This document shows, piece after piece, positions 12,113-23,490 of a stretch of DNA of 64,000 bases. The first letter of the stretch is position 1; every line of letters begins with the position of its first letter. A program made the position numbers and the translations under genes. Origin of the DNA: Vitis vinifera (lineage: Eukaryota > Streptophyta > Magnoliopsida > Vitales > Vitaceae); NCBI RefSeq assembly GCF_030704535.1, contig NC_081807.1, forward strand, positions 8,396,001-8,460,000, written 5' to 3'. The notes below the pieces were generated by a model. It was not told the DNA's origin and ran no database searches. It worked only from the letters and a program-made list of their open reading frames with translations.

Positions 12113-12726
12113 TCTTCCATAGGTAGCTTAGTCAAGTCTTTTGCTTCTTGAATTGCTGTGACCTTGGTATGCCACTTTGATGGGAGAGACCTCAATATCT
12201 TCATCACCTTCTCGGATTCCTTGTAGGTTTTTCCCAAAGCTTCAAGACCATTGTCAATGTCAATGAACCTAGTAATTATCTCAACAATAGTCTCATTTTT
12301 TTTCATTGAAAACAATTCATAGTTATGAACAAGTAAATTAATTTTTGACTCTTTCACTTGATTAGTTCCTTCATGAGTTATTTCACGCAACCTCCAAATT
12401 TCTTTAGCCGATTTGCATTGACATATTCTATTATATTCATTTCTATCCATAGCACATTGCAAAGTAAAAATGTCTTTAGCATTTAATTGAAAGTTTCTTC
12501 TATCAAGCTCATTCCATTCTTGCTTGGGTTTTGGAACCAAAACTCCATCAACTAGTTTAATGGGAAAAGTTGGGTCATCTTCAATGACATCCCATACATC
12601 TAAATCAGTAGATTGCAAATACCAAGTCATTCTAGTTTTTCAATAAGGATAGTTGGTTCCCATAAAGAATGAAGCTCTATGTTTTGAAAAAATTTCAGCT
12701 TGGGATGAGCTTGATGGAATAGTCAT
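12113..12726 (-). pseudogene. Truncated Ty1/copia gag (UBN2-type) fused to satellite
   Basis: On the minus strand an ATG at 12726 starts a gag protein of the UBN2 class typical of plant copia elements, with the WYLQSTDLDVWDVI stretch, a Leu-rich helix region and a SLPSKW motif. Codon 29 (12640-12642) is TGA where family members usually have Trp, a G-to-A change. The frame stays open afterwards but the gag sequence stops at 12113, and the satellite array follows without a gap. The downstream gag, protease, integrase and RT parts are absent. The fused frame runs on into satellite to 11971. The gene is dead both by the stop and by the truncation. Confidence 0.75.
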
Positions 12727-12771
12727 TTCCTTTTAGACAATTAAGTCTTTAAAAAAAATAAGAGGTCTAAC

Positions 12772-12783
12772 TCTGATACAAAT
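12772..12783 (-). other. Degenerate tRNA primer binding site of the minus-strand copia element
   Basis: Read on the minus strand, the bases next to the LTR are TTTGTATCAGAG, close to the TGGTATCAGAG primer site complementary to initiator-Met tRNA used by many plant copia elements. Confidence 0.5.
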
Positions 12784-13635
12784 TGAGAAAACAAAGGCTA
12801 TGCTTAATTAAGAAAAACACCCAAAATGGGGAGTGAATTAGGTTTTTAAAATCTTTTCAATCACAACAAATTCAAACACAATATAAGCAAAATAAAGAGA
12901 TAGAGTTAGAAAATTCAAACTCGGGTTTTATAGTGGTCCGACACTTCCTTGCCTATGTCCACTCTCCTCAATTTCCTAACCGAGTGAGGATTCTACTAAC
13001 TTGAAGCTTCAACCAAGCTTCCAATCTTCTTACACTTGGATTCCGACTCCAATGGGCTCTTACACAATCTTTTCAAGATTCAAACCTCTTGAAGGCTTTA
13101 ACACTCAGATTTTTACAAGAAAGAATCCCTCAACCTAGCTTAAGGATAGCTCAAATACAAGACAAAGCTAAGATGACACACAAGAGTGCACTAAATGATA
13201 TGCAAGTGATGATTTAATGCACTATGAAAGAAATGAGAGATTTTTTATCAAAAACAGGTAGGTAGACTATTGATTGCAAGTGTTCTCTTATCAATAAATG
13301 AAGTGGAGCTCTCAATTTATAGGTTTCTAAGCTCGGGAGTCAAAAACAGCAAAAGGTAATCTCGACTGGTCGAGCTAAGGGTCGACCGGTTCACTAACCG
13401 TTGGAACATTTAATGCATGACAGGTTACCGTTGCCTAGATCAGACCTCGATCGGGAAGAGAATCACCTCAACCGGGAAGAAAAGGCCACTGGGAGAGAAA
13501 AAAAGTTTTTGGAATCCCTCGACTGGACAAGGGCAACCGGTTCCTCAACCGGTTGAGCCGATTGGCCATAGCCTCGACCGGTTGAGCCTTTTTTGCCCCG
13601 AAAACCTATTTTTTTAATTCCTTTATTTTCTAACA
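12784..13635 (-). mobile_element. LTR (852 bp) of the truncated minus-strand copia element
   Basis: On the minus strand it starts TGTTAGAAAA at 13635 and ends CTCA at 12784, directly beside the primer binding site and the gag start. A TATA-like CTATAAATTGAG lies near 13314-13325. Upstream of it in element orientation (13350-13600) is a cluster of CCGGTTGA-type motifs, the same organisation as the solo LTRs at 19158 and 36217. The partner LTR is not in the window because the satellite array replaces the element interior. Confidence 0.6.
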
Positions 13636-16600
13636 CTTAGGTAAGGTCTTTAGGTGAATTATAAAGCCAATTATAAAACATTTTGCTTAAGGTACATTAG
13701 TTAAAAACTTGAGTTTTAATGAAATAGAAGTTTTAAGGAATAAATTGAGTTTTCTAAGTTGCATGAAACATGTGAAAATCTTAAGTGCACTCATGCATTC
13801 ATCTTACATTAGTTTCCTATGATCACAAGTCTTCCAAGCGTCTCAATTTTGTATCCATTTGGTTATTTGATGAATTTTCGAGTTTATGCTTGAGATTCTT
13901 AACCATTAAACAAATTAGTCACTTAACTATGGTTTGTTATCATCAAAACCCGATTAGGAGAACCCTTGGGCTAACAATTCTCAATCTGATTAGTGGACGA
14001 ATTTGGATGAGATGGTTCTCCAATCAACTCAATTTTCTATGCAGATTCATGGTTAGGTAGTTCCCACAGGTTTGCATAAGGTTCTGTGGAGCATCGCTTA
14101 GTGGGTTCACAGTGGTTCTATACACAAAATCATAATCAAAACTATTACAGAACTCTTCATACATTTAAGTCTTGTTTGTCCACACACCATAAACTACACC
14201 TTGATTCAGGTTGGTAGCTCTTATCTCCTAAGCTTCAATGTTATCGTGCTATAAAGATCAAGAGCCATTCAATGATAGGTTGCAGTTTCAGTAGCCATCA
14301 CTTCTCTTAATGACTCCTCTCTGACCAAGCCAAGTTTGCAAGTTTGTCAATTTTGTGATCTGCAACGAGAATCAAACTTTCGAGTTTCAAGTATGATGTA
14401 TGATGTAATGAGAATGTAGGCATTTCATGGCTCAAACAATGCTCAATAAGAAACCAACTGCCACCCTTATATTTAAGCATCTTGGTCACAGGTTTAGCAT
14501 GTATTTTCACAATATCCCTTCAATGGGGGCTCCATTACTATTACCATAACAGGTTTCTTGCAAATGCTAATGAACCTTATCGAGCTTTTATGCTGAACTC
14601 CAAATAATATTGCAACCTCTCTTAAGCTTTCTTGCCCACTGTCAAAACAGTTAAGAATACTTTCTGAATAACATGGCTATGATAGTGTTCCTTGCAAAGC
14701 GTAGACTTAGCACAAATAAACTCATTTTCCTCTGTTTGGAGCCTCACTTCTCAGTTTTGTGTACGGATTATTGAATTCAAGACCAATATATCCACCTCCA
14801 ACAGTAGCCATCCAATTGAGAACAAACTCCAGCTTAACTGCCACTCGTTTGTTAGGCATAGTTATCCACTGCACTTCAAGAATGTATCTTCATTGGTGCC
14901 TATGTAACTGAAGGCATAGATCATTGTAGGTAAGTCTACTCCTTTGCATGTGAATATTTTAAATGCTAAAACAGTGAAGAACTGAAATAGCAGAGGTAAT
15001 TGGCGAGTCATTCCCCTAGATGGGGATTGTACTTTTTATGGTGTCAAATATGCAATATCCTTATCTGGAAACAAGGACCTTTCTTTTCTCTCAAGATGGG
15101 ATAACTTCTCTAAACTCTATTGATAATGAAGAAGAGTAGCTAGCTCCAAGTTCAACTTGCAGTTGGATGAAAAATGTGGCAATAGAGTAAGGCTTTAGGC
15201 AGGCAAGTGCATGTCTACTCCTTTGCTTGTGAATATTTTGAATGCCAAAATAATGAAGAAACAAAATAGCGGAGGCAATTGGCAAGCCTTCAATGGGGAT
15301 TGTACTTTTTCCCGGTGTCAAATATGTAATATCCTTATCTAGAAACAAAGACCTTTCTTTTCTCTCAAGATGGGATAGCTTCTCTAAACTCTATTGATAT
15401 TGAAGAAGAGTAGCTAGCTCCAAGTTCAACTTGCAGTTGGATGAAAAAAAGGACAATGATGGAGTAGGGCTCTAGGCAAGCAAGTGCATTTCCAGATCAA
15501 ATTCCTTATGTTGTTGCTGAATCTCTAAGAGTTTGTAAGTTGCTTCACTCGTATTCCCATGCAGCAGATAGGCGTTTCAATCGTCTGGTTTTGCAGCTCT
15601 CATCTTTGTCTTTACTCTAATTCAAGATTGTTTTCTTGCATCCCAATCTCTTTATGCTGACTGAGCTTGAGAATCCCAATCGCAGAATCATTCATTTTGA
15701 GTTCTCAAAATTGACTTGGTAATATCTTCTTCCGAGAACTCAAGTTTTTTTAATTGTACTTAGTGGTCTTCCTATGCGATTCCTCATAGCTAGCATCAGT
15801 TCCCATATTTGGGATGCAATCTACACCCTTGTCCTTGAGTCACCAGGAACTTTTCCTATATGCTTGGGAACATATCATGTTTATGGTATCAGAAGTTTCT
15901 CCACTCAGAACCATAAGGTTGTCCATGCAATCTTCATTGATGCTTATAGCAAATGGGAGATCTCTAAACAAATTTTTGTTGGGTCATTGGTGATGGGGGA
16001 AATTCAAATGAGGCTTCAAGGAATACATCTTCATTCAAGGTTTGTCATAATGTTGAAGTCTTTGCAGGTGGGGTCCAGTAGCAGCTTCATTATGGTCATC
16101 AATCTCAAAGAGAACATCAAAAGCATGCAGATTCTAGTCTAGATTTTGAGTGACAACAACAAATTTCAACTATCTGGTGTAGTCCTCATGCATAATATTC
16201 ATCCCAACTAGCACATCTAGAAGAATCCTATGACTTCCTTGTAGAAAAAGTATCATTCATGGTTACTTTATTAGTGTCTCAACGTTTCCCATGATCAGGC
16301 TCCATAAATTCAATATCTCCTATGCTAGTAAACTTTAATGGTATTCATAAGAAGAATTATGTGAATGAAAAGTTTCCTTACCCAACTGTACATACATAGT
16401 CATTTTCTTCAGATGACATGCAGTGATATAGGTCAATTCACCTTTAGATATTAATGAAATTCACAAAGCTGGAGAATGAGAAGTAGCATTTGCATCTTGA
16501 GTGATGATAATGTCAACCCAATATTGGTCATTAGAAGATTGTTGAAACTGAGCTGGAGTAAAAACCTTACCAATCAAATTCACCTAATCGTGTACCTTGA

Positions 16601-17799
16601 CCTACCAGTGTGGGCACGTTCTGGAGCTACATAACCTTCTCCACTTGCTGCTCAAATGAAAATACCCCATACCAATGCCTACTGACCTTTTCCATCCATG
16701 TTAGATCCAGAAATGAACACATTTCTTTCAGCGGAGTACTTTTCTGGCCTGAGCTTTCTACAGCGGTGAGTATAGAAACTTTCAGTCTCATCATCAAGGC
16801 AGTTGAGAACCTTCTCACATAACAAGTTCTGTGAATCTTCGCTAGCCTCAACCTCCTATTTTTTGGCAAAATGGTCCTGTGATGATTGAATGAATTGCTT
16901 CATTTTAAGGTTAAACCATAGATGGTACAGAGTGTGTAGGGTGACCCCTCACTACCACAAGCTCATCACAAGATCTCATATCAAGCCATATATTGCTTCT
17001 CCTATTTGTGTTGGTGGCCTACCAGCTTTGGACATCAAATGTTTAGCTTCATGGCACCCAGCAATCAATTATCCACATGAGCTCAACCAAGATACCTTTT
17101 CACAACTACAAAAGTGACAACAAAATCCCACTAGAAACAGTCCTAAGAATTTTATTCTTAGGCTCTGCATCAGACCAACTACTCTAGACTAGGCCAATAG
17201 CAGTCCAATAAAGGGAACAAATGACGTGCTAGTGAATGCCTATCTTGAATAGTACTCAACGAAGTCACCAGACAGCTATGAAGACAAGAAAGAAGTAAAG
17301 AGATTTTGGTATTCAACAATGTGTTGCTGGTCTAGTGGAACATGACACTTTATTTCTGGTGGGATGTTGCTTTCACAATATCAAGTGCCACCACATGCTC
17401 ATCACTGGCATGAACCAATTACCTTTTGTAATCTTCCCATATCCAATGGATTTAAAATTCTGACCCTATAGTCTCCATGAACAGAGAAATACAAAGGAAA
17501 GCAGAGTATAACCCAAGAAGAGCAAACAAGCAAACAAGCCATTGAACTAGATCCTAACTCATGTATTAATTGAAGGATCCAGAACAGGTGGAAGAAACAG
17601 GGAGTAGTAACATGATTAATAAGAATATCGAGCTTAAAATCAAATCCATACAACAATTATTTATCATAGAAATCTAAGAAACCAAGAAAGAACCAAAACG
17701 GAGCAAGCATGAAAGTAAACTCAAATTCAACACAACTCAATGCGCAACAAAATAAACTAACAATGCTAAAGTAGCAGGATGAGATGATAAAGACCAGTG
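13636..17799. other. 4.2-kb region without a recognisable gene
   Basis: Many short frames exist but none carries a motif I recognise. A tandem duplication (14934-15490) lies inside it. The whole block may be the interior of a decayed minus-strand element whose LTR edge is at 18527, but no pol domain was seen. A minus-strand stretch around 16650-16870 reads like weak coding sequence in two frames; I could not assign it. Confidence 0.35.
14934..15490. repeat. Tandem duplication, period about 279 bp
   Basis: The segment beginning GTCTACTCCTTTGC at 14934 restarts at 15213 and runs to about 15490, with scattered substitutions and small indels between the copies. Confidence 0.75.
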
Positions 17800-18527
17800 A
17801 TAATGAGAAAGAATGAATGAGAAATATGCAAACAAACCATACCTGAAGTGTTCATCTGATCCTCCAAAGATCGGTAAACTTTCCTCCTCTTCTTGCTACT
17901 TTCAGCTTAACTACTGTAGCTCCCTTCTCTTTTCCCTACTCCTGTCACCATTCCTAGTTGTCCAAGACACCCTCAGCTCACTTTTGTTCATCATACTCAG
18001 CTAAGAAAATCCTCATTTTCTCTCTATTTATTCCCTAAAAAATGGTTCCCCCTCACAGCCTCATTTTTTTCTCAATCTCCACCAACATGAAAATCTCCCA
18101 TTCATCTCTCTCTCCAGCTACTCTCTCTCTGGTTCATCATTTTCTCTATGTTTCTTTTCTCCCATTTCACTCTCGTTCACTATACTTAGCCCAGAATGCC
18201 CATTTTCTCTTAAAAAATGGCTCATTCATCACTTCTTTTTTTTTTTTCTCAGAGTCTCCACCAAAATGAGAATCTTCACCCCCCTTCAATTGTCATCTCT
18301 GTGTCTTTTCTTTTCTTGCTTCTCCTCCAAGCCTCTCCCAACAATCTCTATTACCACCTATTACATGTCTTCCCCTGGTTGCCTCTTCAAAAAATCACTG
18401 CCTCTAGTAACAAACATGCTGCCATATTCTAATAGCCTCTCCAAATGCAACAGGTGTTCTTAAAAAACTCTACCATTTGGCAAAAAATAAGTGGGTGCAA
18501 TAGTAGTCCCTAAAATGGGGGTCTACA
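17800..18527 (-). mobile_element. Probable minus-strand LTR edge starting TGTAGACCCCC
   Basis: On the minus strand an LTR-like start TGTAGACCCCCATTTTAGGG begins at 18527. It is followed by a long purine-rich stretch (pyrimidine-rich on the plus strand), a TATA-like AATAAATAGAGAG near 18020-18035, and a splice-donor-like CAG/GTATGG near 17840. The plus-strand sequence at 63182 has the same start and the same purine-rich organisation. The 3' boundary was not found. Confidence 0.4.
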
Positions 18528-19157
18528 AATGCATATGCATTTCAATAAACATGTAATGAATGTAAAATCAATGTGACCTATGCTTTATAAGGCAGTAAAT
18601 TAGTCCTCGGTACACATATAATAAATGTGCAATTAAGTGTTAGATTGATCCTTGATACACATGGAATAATTGTGTAATAGACGTGCAACTATCATGTGAT
18701 CAATAGCAGATAACCACCTCAGCCTTTTAGAATGTTCCACTAATAGCAACAACTTTCTATTATTGGTGTAGATTATGCACCCCTATTTTTACTTTGTTTA
18801 GATAAGTTGTATTGCGCACTATAAACTCATATATAAATATATAATTGTGAACTTACATTTTTCATGTGTGTTCACATTCAATGGCGCTTTTCGATTTTCA
18901 TTTGTGAAAATTTTATATTTAGAAAAGACTTGAAGTTATCACTTATTTTTGTTTTATTTTTAAAGGGAAAAACAAAATAACAAAAAAAAACCTTAAGTGT
19001 GACTCATAAAAAAATAAAAAAAAATAAAAAAAGACAGGTTCGTGAAAATTGAGTCTAGGTCCGAAGGTCAAGTTATCTATCGGGAAGGCACGATGATGAG
19101 TTGTAGCACCCCTCTAAGACCTAAAAGTCAGGTCTCTACTAATAAAGTTAAGACAAG
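18528..19157. other. Intergenic, nothing recognised
   Basis: AT-rich sequence with A-runs around 18960-19035. No gene or element border was found apart from those of its neighbours. Confidence 0.4.
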
Positions 19158-20497
19158 TGTGAAATCTCGGTTTTGATGATAACTAAATAAGGTTTAGAAT
19201 TAATGATTATATTTTAAGTGTAATTAAGCAAGACGATTTCCAAAGTGACGATCACAAAGACAAATCAAGTCAAAAAGAAATCATGAAGAAGAAGACCACC
19301 TCAAAGAGAAGTGTTTTTCAAGACTCAAGCTTCATAAGATCTCTTTGTAAGGTTGTTGGTGTACTAGGATTTTCATGCATTACATTCTTCACTTATGCAC
19401 CAAAATCATCCAAAATTTATTTTGTTTTAAATATTTTAAAATTGAATGATTTCATGTTTTCAACTAAAACTTTGTGTCAACTATTTTTCAAACTTGTTTA
19501 AAAGGTTTTAAGTTGAAAAAGTTGGTTGTTAAGTTAAAAACAACTCAACCGATTGAACCGGATGAGGAATCGGTCGACCCCTAAGTTCAACTGGTCAATG
19601 GTGTGAACAGTAACTGATCGACCGTCAGCTCAACCGATCGAGGAGTGAAAAAAACCTTCTCTTTGTTCCAAAATGGTTGTTCAATCGGATGAGGAACCAG
19701 TTGACCCATACCTCAACCAGTCGAGGTCCGATCGAGGTCCAACGGTCACTTGCCAAACATTAAATGCTAACAGCTAGTTAATCGATCAACCCCCAGCTCA
19801 ACCGGTCGAACCCCCAATGGCTTGTTTGGCTTTTTTCTTCTATAAAAATGCTCCAATCTTCATTGTTTCATGAGCTCAACCTTCCCAAACCTTTCTTGAA
19901 TATATTTGAGCCTTGGAAGAGTGTTTTTTAGTGCACCATTGTTTTAAAACTTGCATATCTTTAGTGCACCATTCAATCCTAGTTTTCTTATATCATTCGA
20001 GGTTAAAGTTTTTATACTAGGATTTTGTGAGATAAATTATTTGTATATCTTTGAGAGAAAGATTCTCAAGTGTGGGATATCACTTGAGAGGTTTTTCAAG
20101 AGTGGGTTATCTCTTGAAAAGTGTAAAGGGTGCTTGGAGCCAAAAGTCCAAGATGGTGGATGGGAACCATAATCCAATTGTATCACTTGAAAGCTTGCTT
20201 TAGAAGCCTTGAACTAGTGGAACCTCAAGCTTGGGATTGAAGCTAGAGGAGAGTGGATATGGGTCAGGTTGCGTCGAACCACTATAAAATCTTGTGTTTG
20301 CATTCTCTTTTCCCTACTATTTTACTTTATATGCAATTGTCTTTATATTTTTTTATTATATACTTGCATATATTTGTCTCTTACATTCACATAGTTTAAA
20401 TTTTCAAAAATAGACCATCACCCTATTCATCCCCCCCCCCCCCCCCCCCCCCTTTAGGGTGATTACCATAGGTTGGATTAGCCTAATTTTTCTAACA
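19158..20497 (+). mobile_element. Solo LTR A (1,340 bp), copia-like
   Basis: It starts TGTGAAAT and ends TCTAACA, flanked by ACAAG (19153-19157) and ACAAC (20498-20502), a target duplication with one mismatch. The region 19540-19820 is crowded with imperfect CCGGTTGA/TCGACCGG motifs and lies just upstream of a TATAAAAA box (about 19851), as expected for U3. A run of 22 C at 20431-20452 lies near the 3' end. A second copy at 36217-37276 shares both ends but lacks about 280 bp corresponding to about 19360-19650. No internal domain is associated. Confidence 0.7.
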
Positions 20498-21910
20498 ACA
20501 ACTATGACAATCAATAAGAAGATCAAGGGATACCAAGAAAGAGTCAAGATATACTACAACCAAAGTATGAATAAAAAAAATAATCAAATAAGTAAAGGAA
20601 GAAATAAGTGTACTTGAGCAACAAGTCAAAATGTGTTTCCATGGAAAACAAGGTTAGTGAATAGTACAAGTACAAAATAGATCAAAGTCAATCAATATCA
20701 AGCATGTTTTTCAACTGAATTATTATCAAAGAAAATATCATGGATGTTGGGCCTCTACAAAGGGCCAATTTATTTTTGCATGAATTAATTCTATAAATTC
20801 CATTATTTTTGGAATCATAAAATTTATTCATACTTATTGTAAATCGAGAAAATTAAAGGAAATTATTAAAAGAAACAAAACCCTAGCCGAATATGAAGAA
20901 TATCCTCTATTGAAAGAGCTAGAAAAAAATCCAAAGATTAATTGAGCTAAAGACGACACAAATCATCACCTTTAAAACATACTTTCTATCAAAGTGGCTT
21001 CTAAACTCTTCATTTGATCACATATAGTTAATGAGTTTGATGACTATCTTCAAGTCATGAGTGACCAATGATGATGTGAGAAAAAAATGCAAAAGAGACA
21101 ACCTCATACATCATTAGGTTCCTAACCATGATGGTATTAGCATTGCAAGCAAAGCAACCATCGTTGCTATGCACGCCTACAGTATTGGTGAGGAAGAGTC
21201 CCATAAATGAAGAAGCAACATATAAGGAGTTGAGCCTCACAAGGCTAGGCCCACAAAGTGGATGTTGTCTTTTAATGTTAGATGAACAAATCTAAAAATA
21301 AAATTAATATGTTAATTTATGATAATTTATAAAGGAAAATAAAAAATATAAAAGAATATTGAAATGGAAGGAGATACAATTGGGCCTCCATATTTCATAT
21401 GGGAGTAGTAGTCGATGTTGTAAAGAAAAAAACTTGTGAGAATTAGTTAAGAAAAAAAAAGGGTAAAAGGGTTGAAAAAATCTTTTCAATTATCAATCAA
21501 ACTATAAATTTTTAATTAAAGAAATGCAAAATTGATGGAAAAAACATAATATACAACCTCAAATCAGACAAAATATAATATAATATAAAAGATTTATGAC
21601 TTTGGGTGCTTGATAAAGACAATTTGAAGTTGATATATACAATAGTATGTATAGATCTTCAAATAAATATCATAGTTTATTTCTATAAGGGTGGTTATGT
21701 TACATGTAAGGCTATTAAGAAGTGGAAGATTAAAACAGATGCAATTTTCATATATAAAAAGAATTAGAAAATAAGCAATACCGAAAACAACTAGTAGAAG
21801 AATAATAACACTAAGTCTTGTCTTTTAATTTCAAGATCATTGAAAGCAAACAAATTAAGAGTCATATTCAAATACTCTAAGCTTTATGTTTTATTTTTGG
21901 TTGAATTTAT
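20498..21910. other. AT-rich intergenic DNA
   Basis: No gene recognised; short frames lack any motif. It separates solo LTR A from the next copia element. Confidence 0.45.
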
Positions 21911-22397
21911 TGTTGGAATTTTTATGTGTGGACTTACATAATCAATTTGATAATGTCATAAATCAGTGTTAATTTAATTTTTTGCATTGTGGTCCATAAT
22001 GGGACTGGACACATATTGTTGCTTGATTTTTTTATGGGCTTACCCTAATTCACTTGATTGGCCCATTAAGTCAATTGGTCCAAATAATGTGTATAATGTG
22101 TAATATATATATAGAGATATATGTGCATTTGGAAGGTGTCTCATTTCTTCTTCTTGGAGAGCATGCACTGCACTGCACGCACACACACACACACTTGGAC
22201 TGAAGCTTTGGGAGAAAAGGGAAGAGCTCATTGAACCCTAATTCTTGTACCATCACGGACCTGGAGTAGCTTCATGGATACTAGTGGAAGAAGAAATGGT
22301 TTTCCATGGCATAAACCAAGGTAACCAGGTCATTTTTTGTCATTCAATGCATGCTTAAATGTTTACATGTGATCCTATGTCATTTCAATTCTCTTCA
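21911..22397 (+). repeat. 5' LTR of the copia element
   Basis: 487 bp, TGTTGG..CTTCA, ending just before the primer site. It carries a short TA run near 22105-22115 and a CA microsatellite near 22178-22195 that differ in length from the 3' copy. Confidence 0.9.
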
Positions 22398-22399
22398 AT

Positions 22400-22411
22400 T
22401 GGTATCAGAGC
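22400..22411 (+). other. Primer binding site (initiator-Met tRNA type)
   Basis: TGGTATCAGAGC, two bases after the 5' LTR, is the standard plant copia primer site for minus-strand DNA synthesis. Confidence 0.9.
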
Positions 22412-23490
22412 TAGCATGGATGACATTTGAGCTGTAATTTTGGGTTATTTTTTGGTTTCTCATTTTCTGGTTATGAAAGCCATTTTTGTGGGGGGTTTTT
22501 TTCGTTTGGTGTTTATTCTTGGTTTTTAAGCCCGATTGAGGTTGGAGACTTGTAGAGAATATTGTTTGGAGCAAAACCCATCATTTTTGTGGTTTTTGGA
22601 GCTCATTTGATGAGATTTCGAAAATTAGGGCTTATTTGGTTCTTCCTATTATGCATTTTTTTTGTGCATTTTTGGGTTTAAATTGAAGGATTGATATTTG
22701 AGGATGGAAATCTAAGTGTTTTTGTCGAAAAATGCGCAAAATTTTGAGCGGAATTTTTTTTTTTTCTTCTCTAGAACTAGGGCGTGTTCAGCTGGAGAAG
22801 AAAATGAACAAGCCTCTGCTGACGTCATCATGTCGTTATTTAAAAAAAAAACAAACAAACAATTTATTTTTTTTTTTGTTGCCTTGGTATTCTTGGATTG
22901 ATTATGCATATGTTAGAATTATTATGCATTTGTTAAATTTGACTTTATTGGAACAATTATTGTTATTATTTTTTTTATGGTATAATTTTTATTTTATACC
23001 AATAATGTTGTCCAATGTCATTTTTGTTAAATATTTAAATTTATTGTGGCAATAAATAACACTTGTGTGATTGCCTATCGCAATTCCAAGTGTGTCAAGT
23101 TGCGTAAATTAAATATTTCAATTTATCATGACAATAGTGAACATATATGTGATTGTCTATCGTGATCCTATATGTGTCAAATTGTCTTTGTTGAGATATT
23201 TTAACTCCCACTATTAGTTGCTTTATTATTATGATTACTAAGATCCATACGGGTATTGTAATTATCCTATCGATGATAATAATACTTGGTAGGATGCTTA
23301 GATTGGTGAAGGAAATTAATTGTATATTATGAACCGTACTAATTTTCTTTGCCCTTTCAGAAATAAAATTAGTACATTTTGGTTGTCATATTTAATTAGT
23401 TGTCCTTACTGCCGTGGAATTTTCAAAATTCCAAGCTATTGCTAAATTGAGAAATTCTGGAAACTAGCAAATGCATGATATTGTAATAAC
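22412..23490 (+). other. Untranslated leader of the copia element
   Basis: About 1.1 kb between primer site and gag start, T-rich, without an extended frame of recognisable protein. Long leaders occur in plant copia elements. Confidence 0.6.

Noticed and set aside
15774..16142. 122-codon plus-strand ORF containing AYSKW, resembling gypsy integrase IDAYSKW
   Set aside because: Only five residues match and no neighbouring integrase or RT motif is found in any frame.
17813..18463. Several overlapping Ser/Leu/Phe-rich plus-strand ORFs
   Set aside because: Product of a pyrimidine-rich stretch, better explained as the purine-rich leader of a minus-strand LTR.
22400..22411. tRNA gene
   Set aside because: It is only the 12-base primer binding site complementary to a tRNA 3' end.
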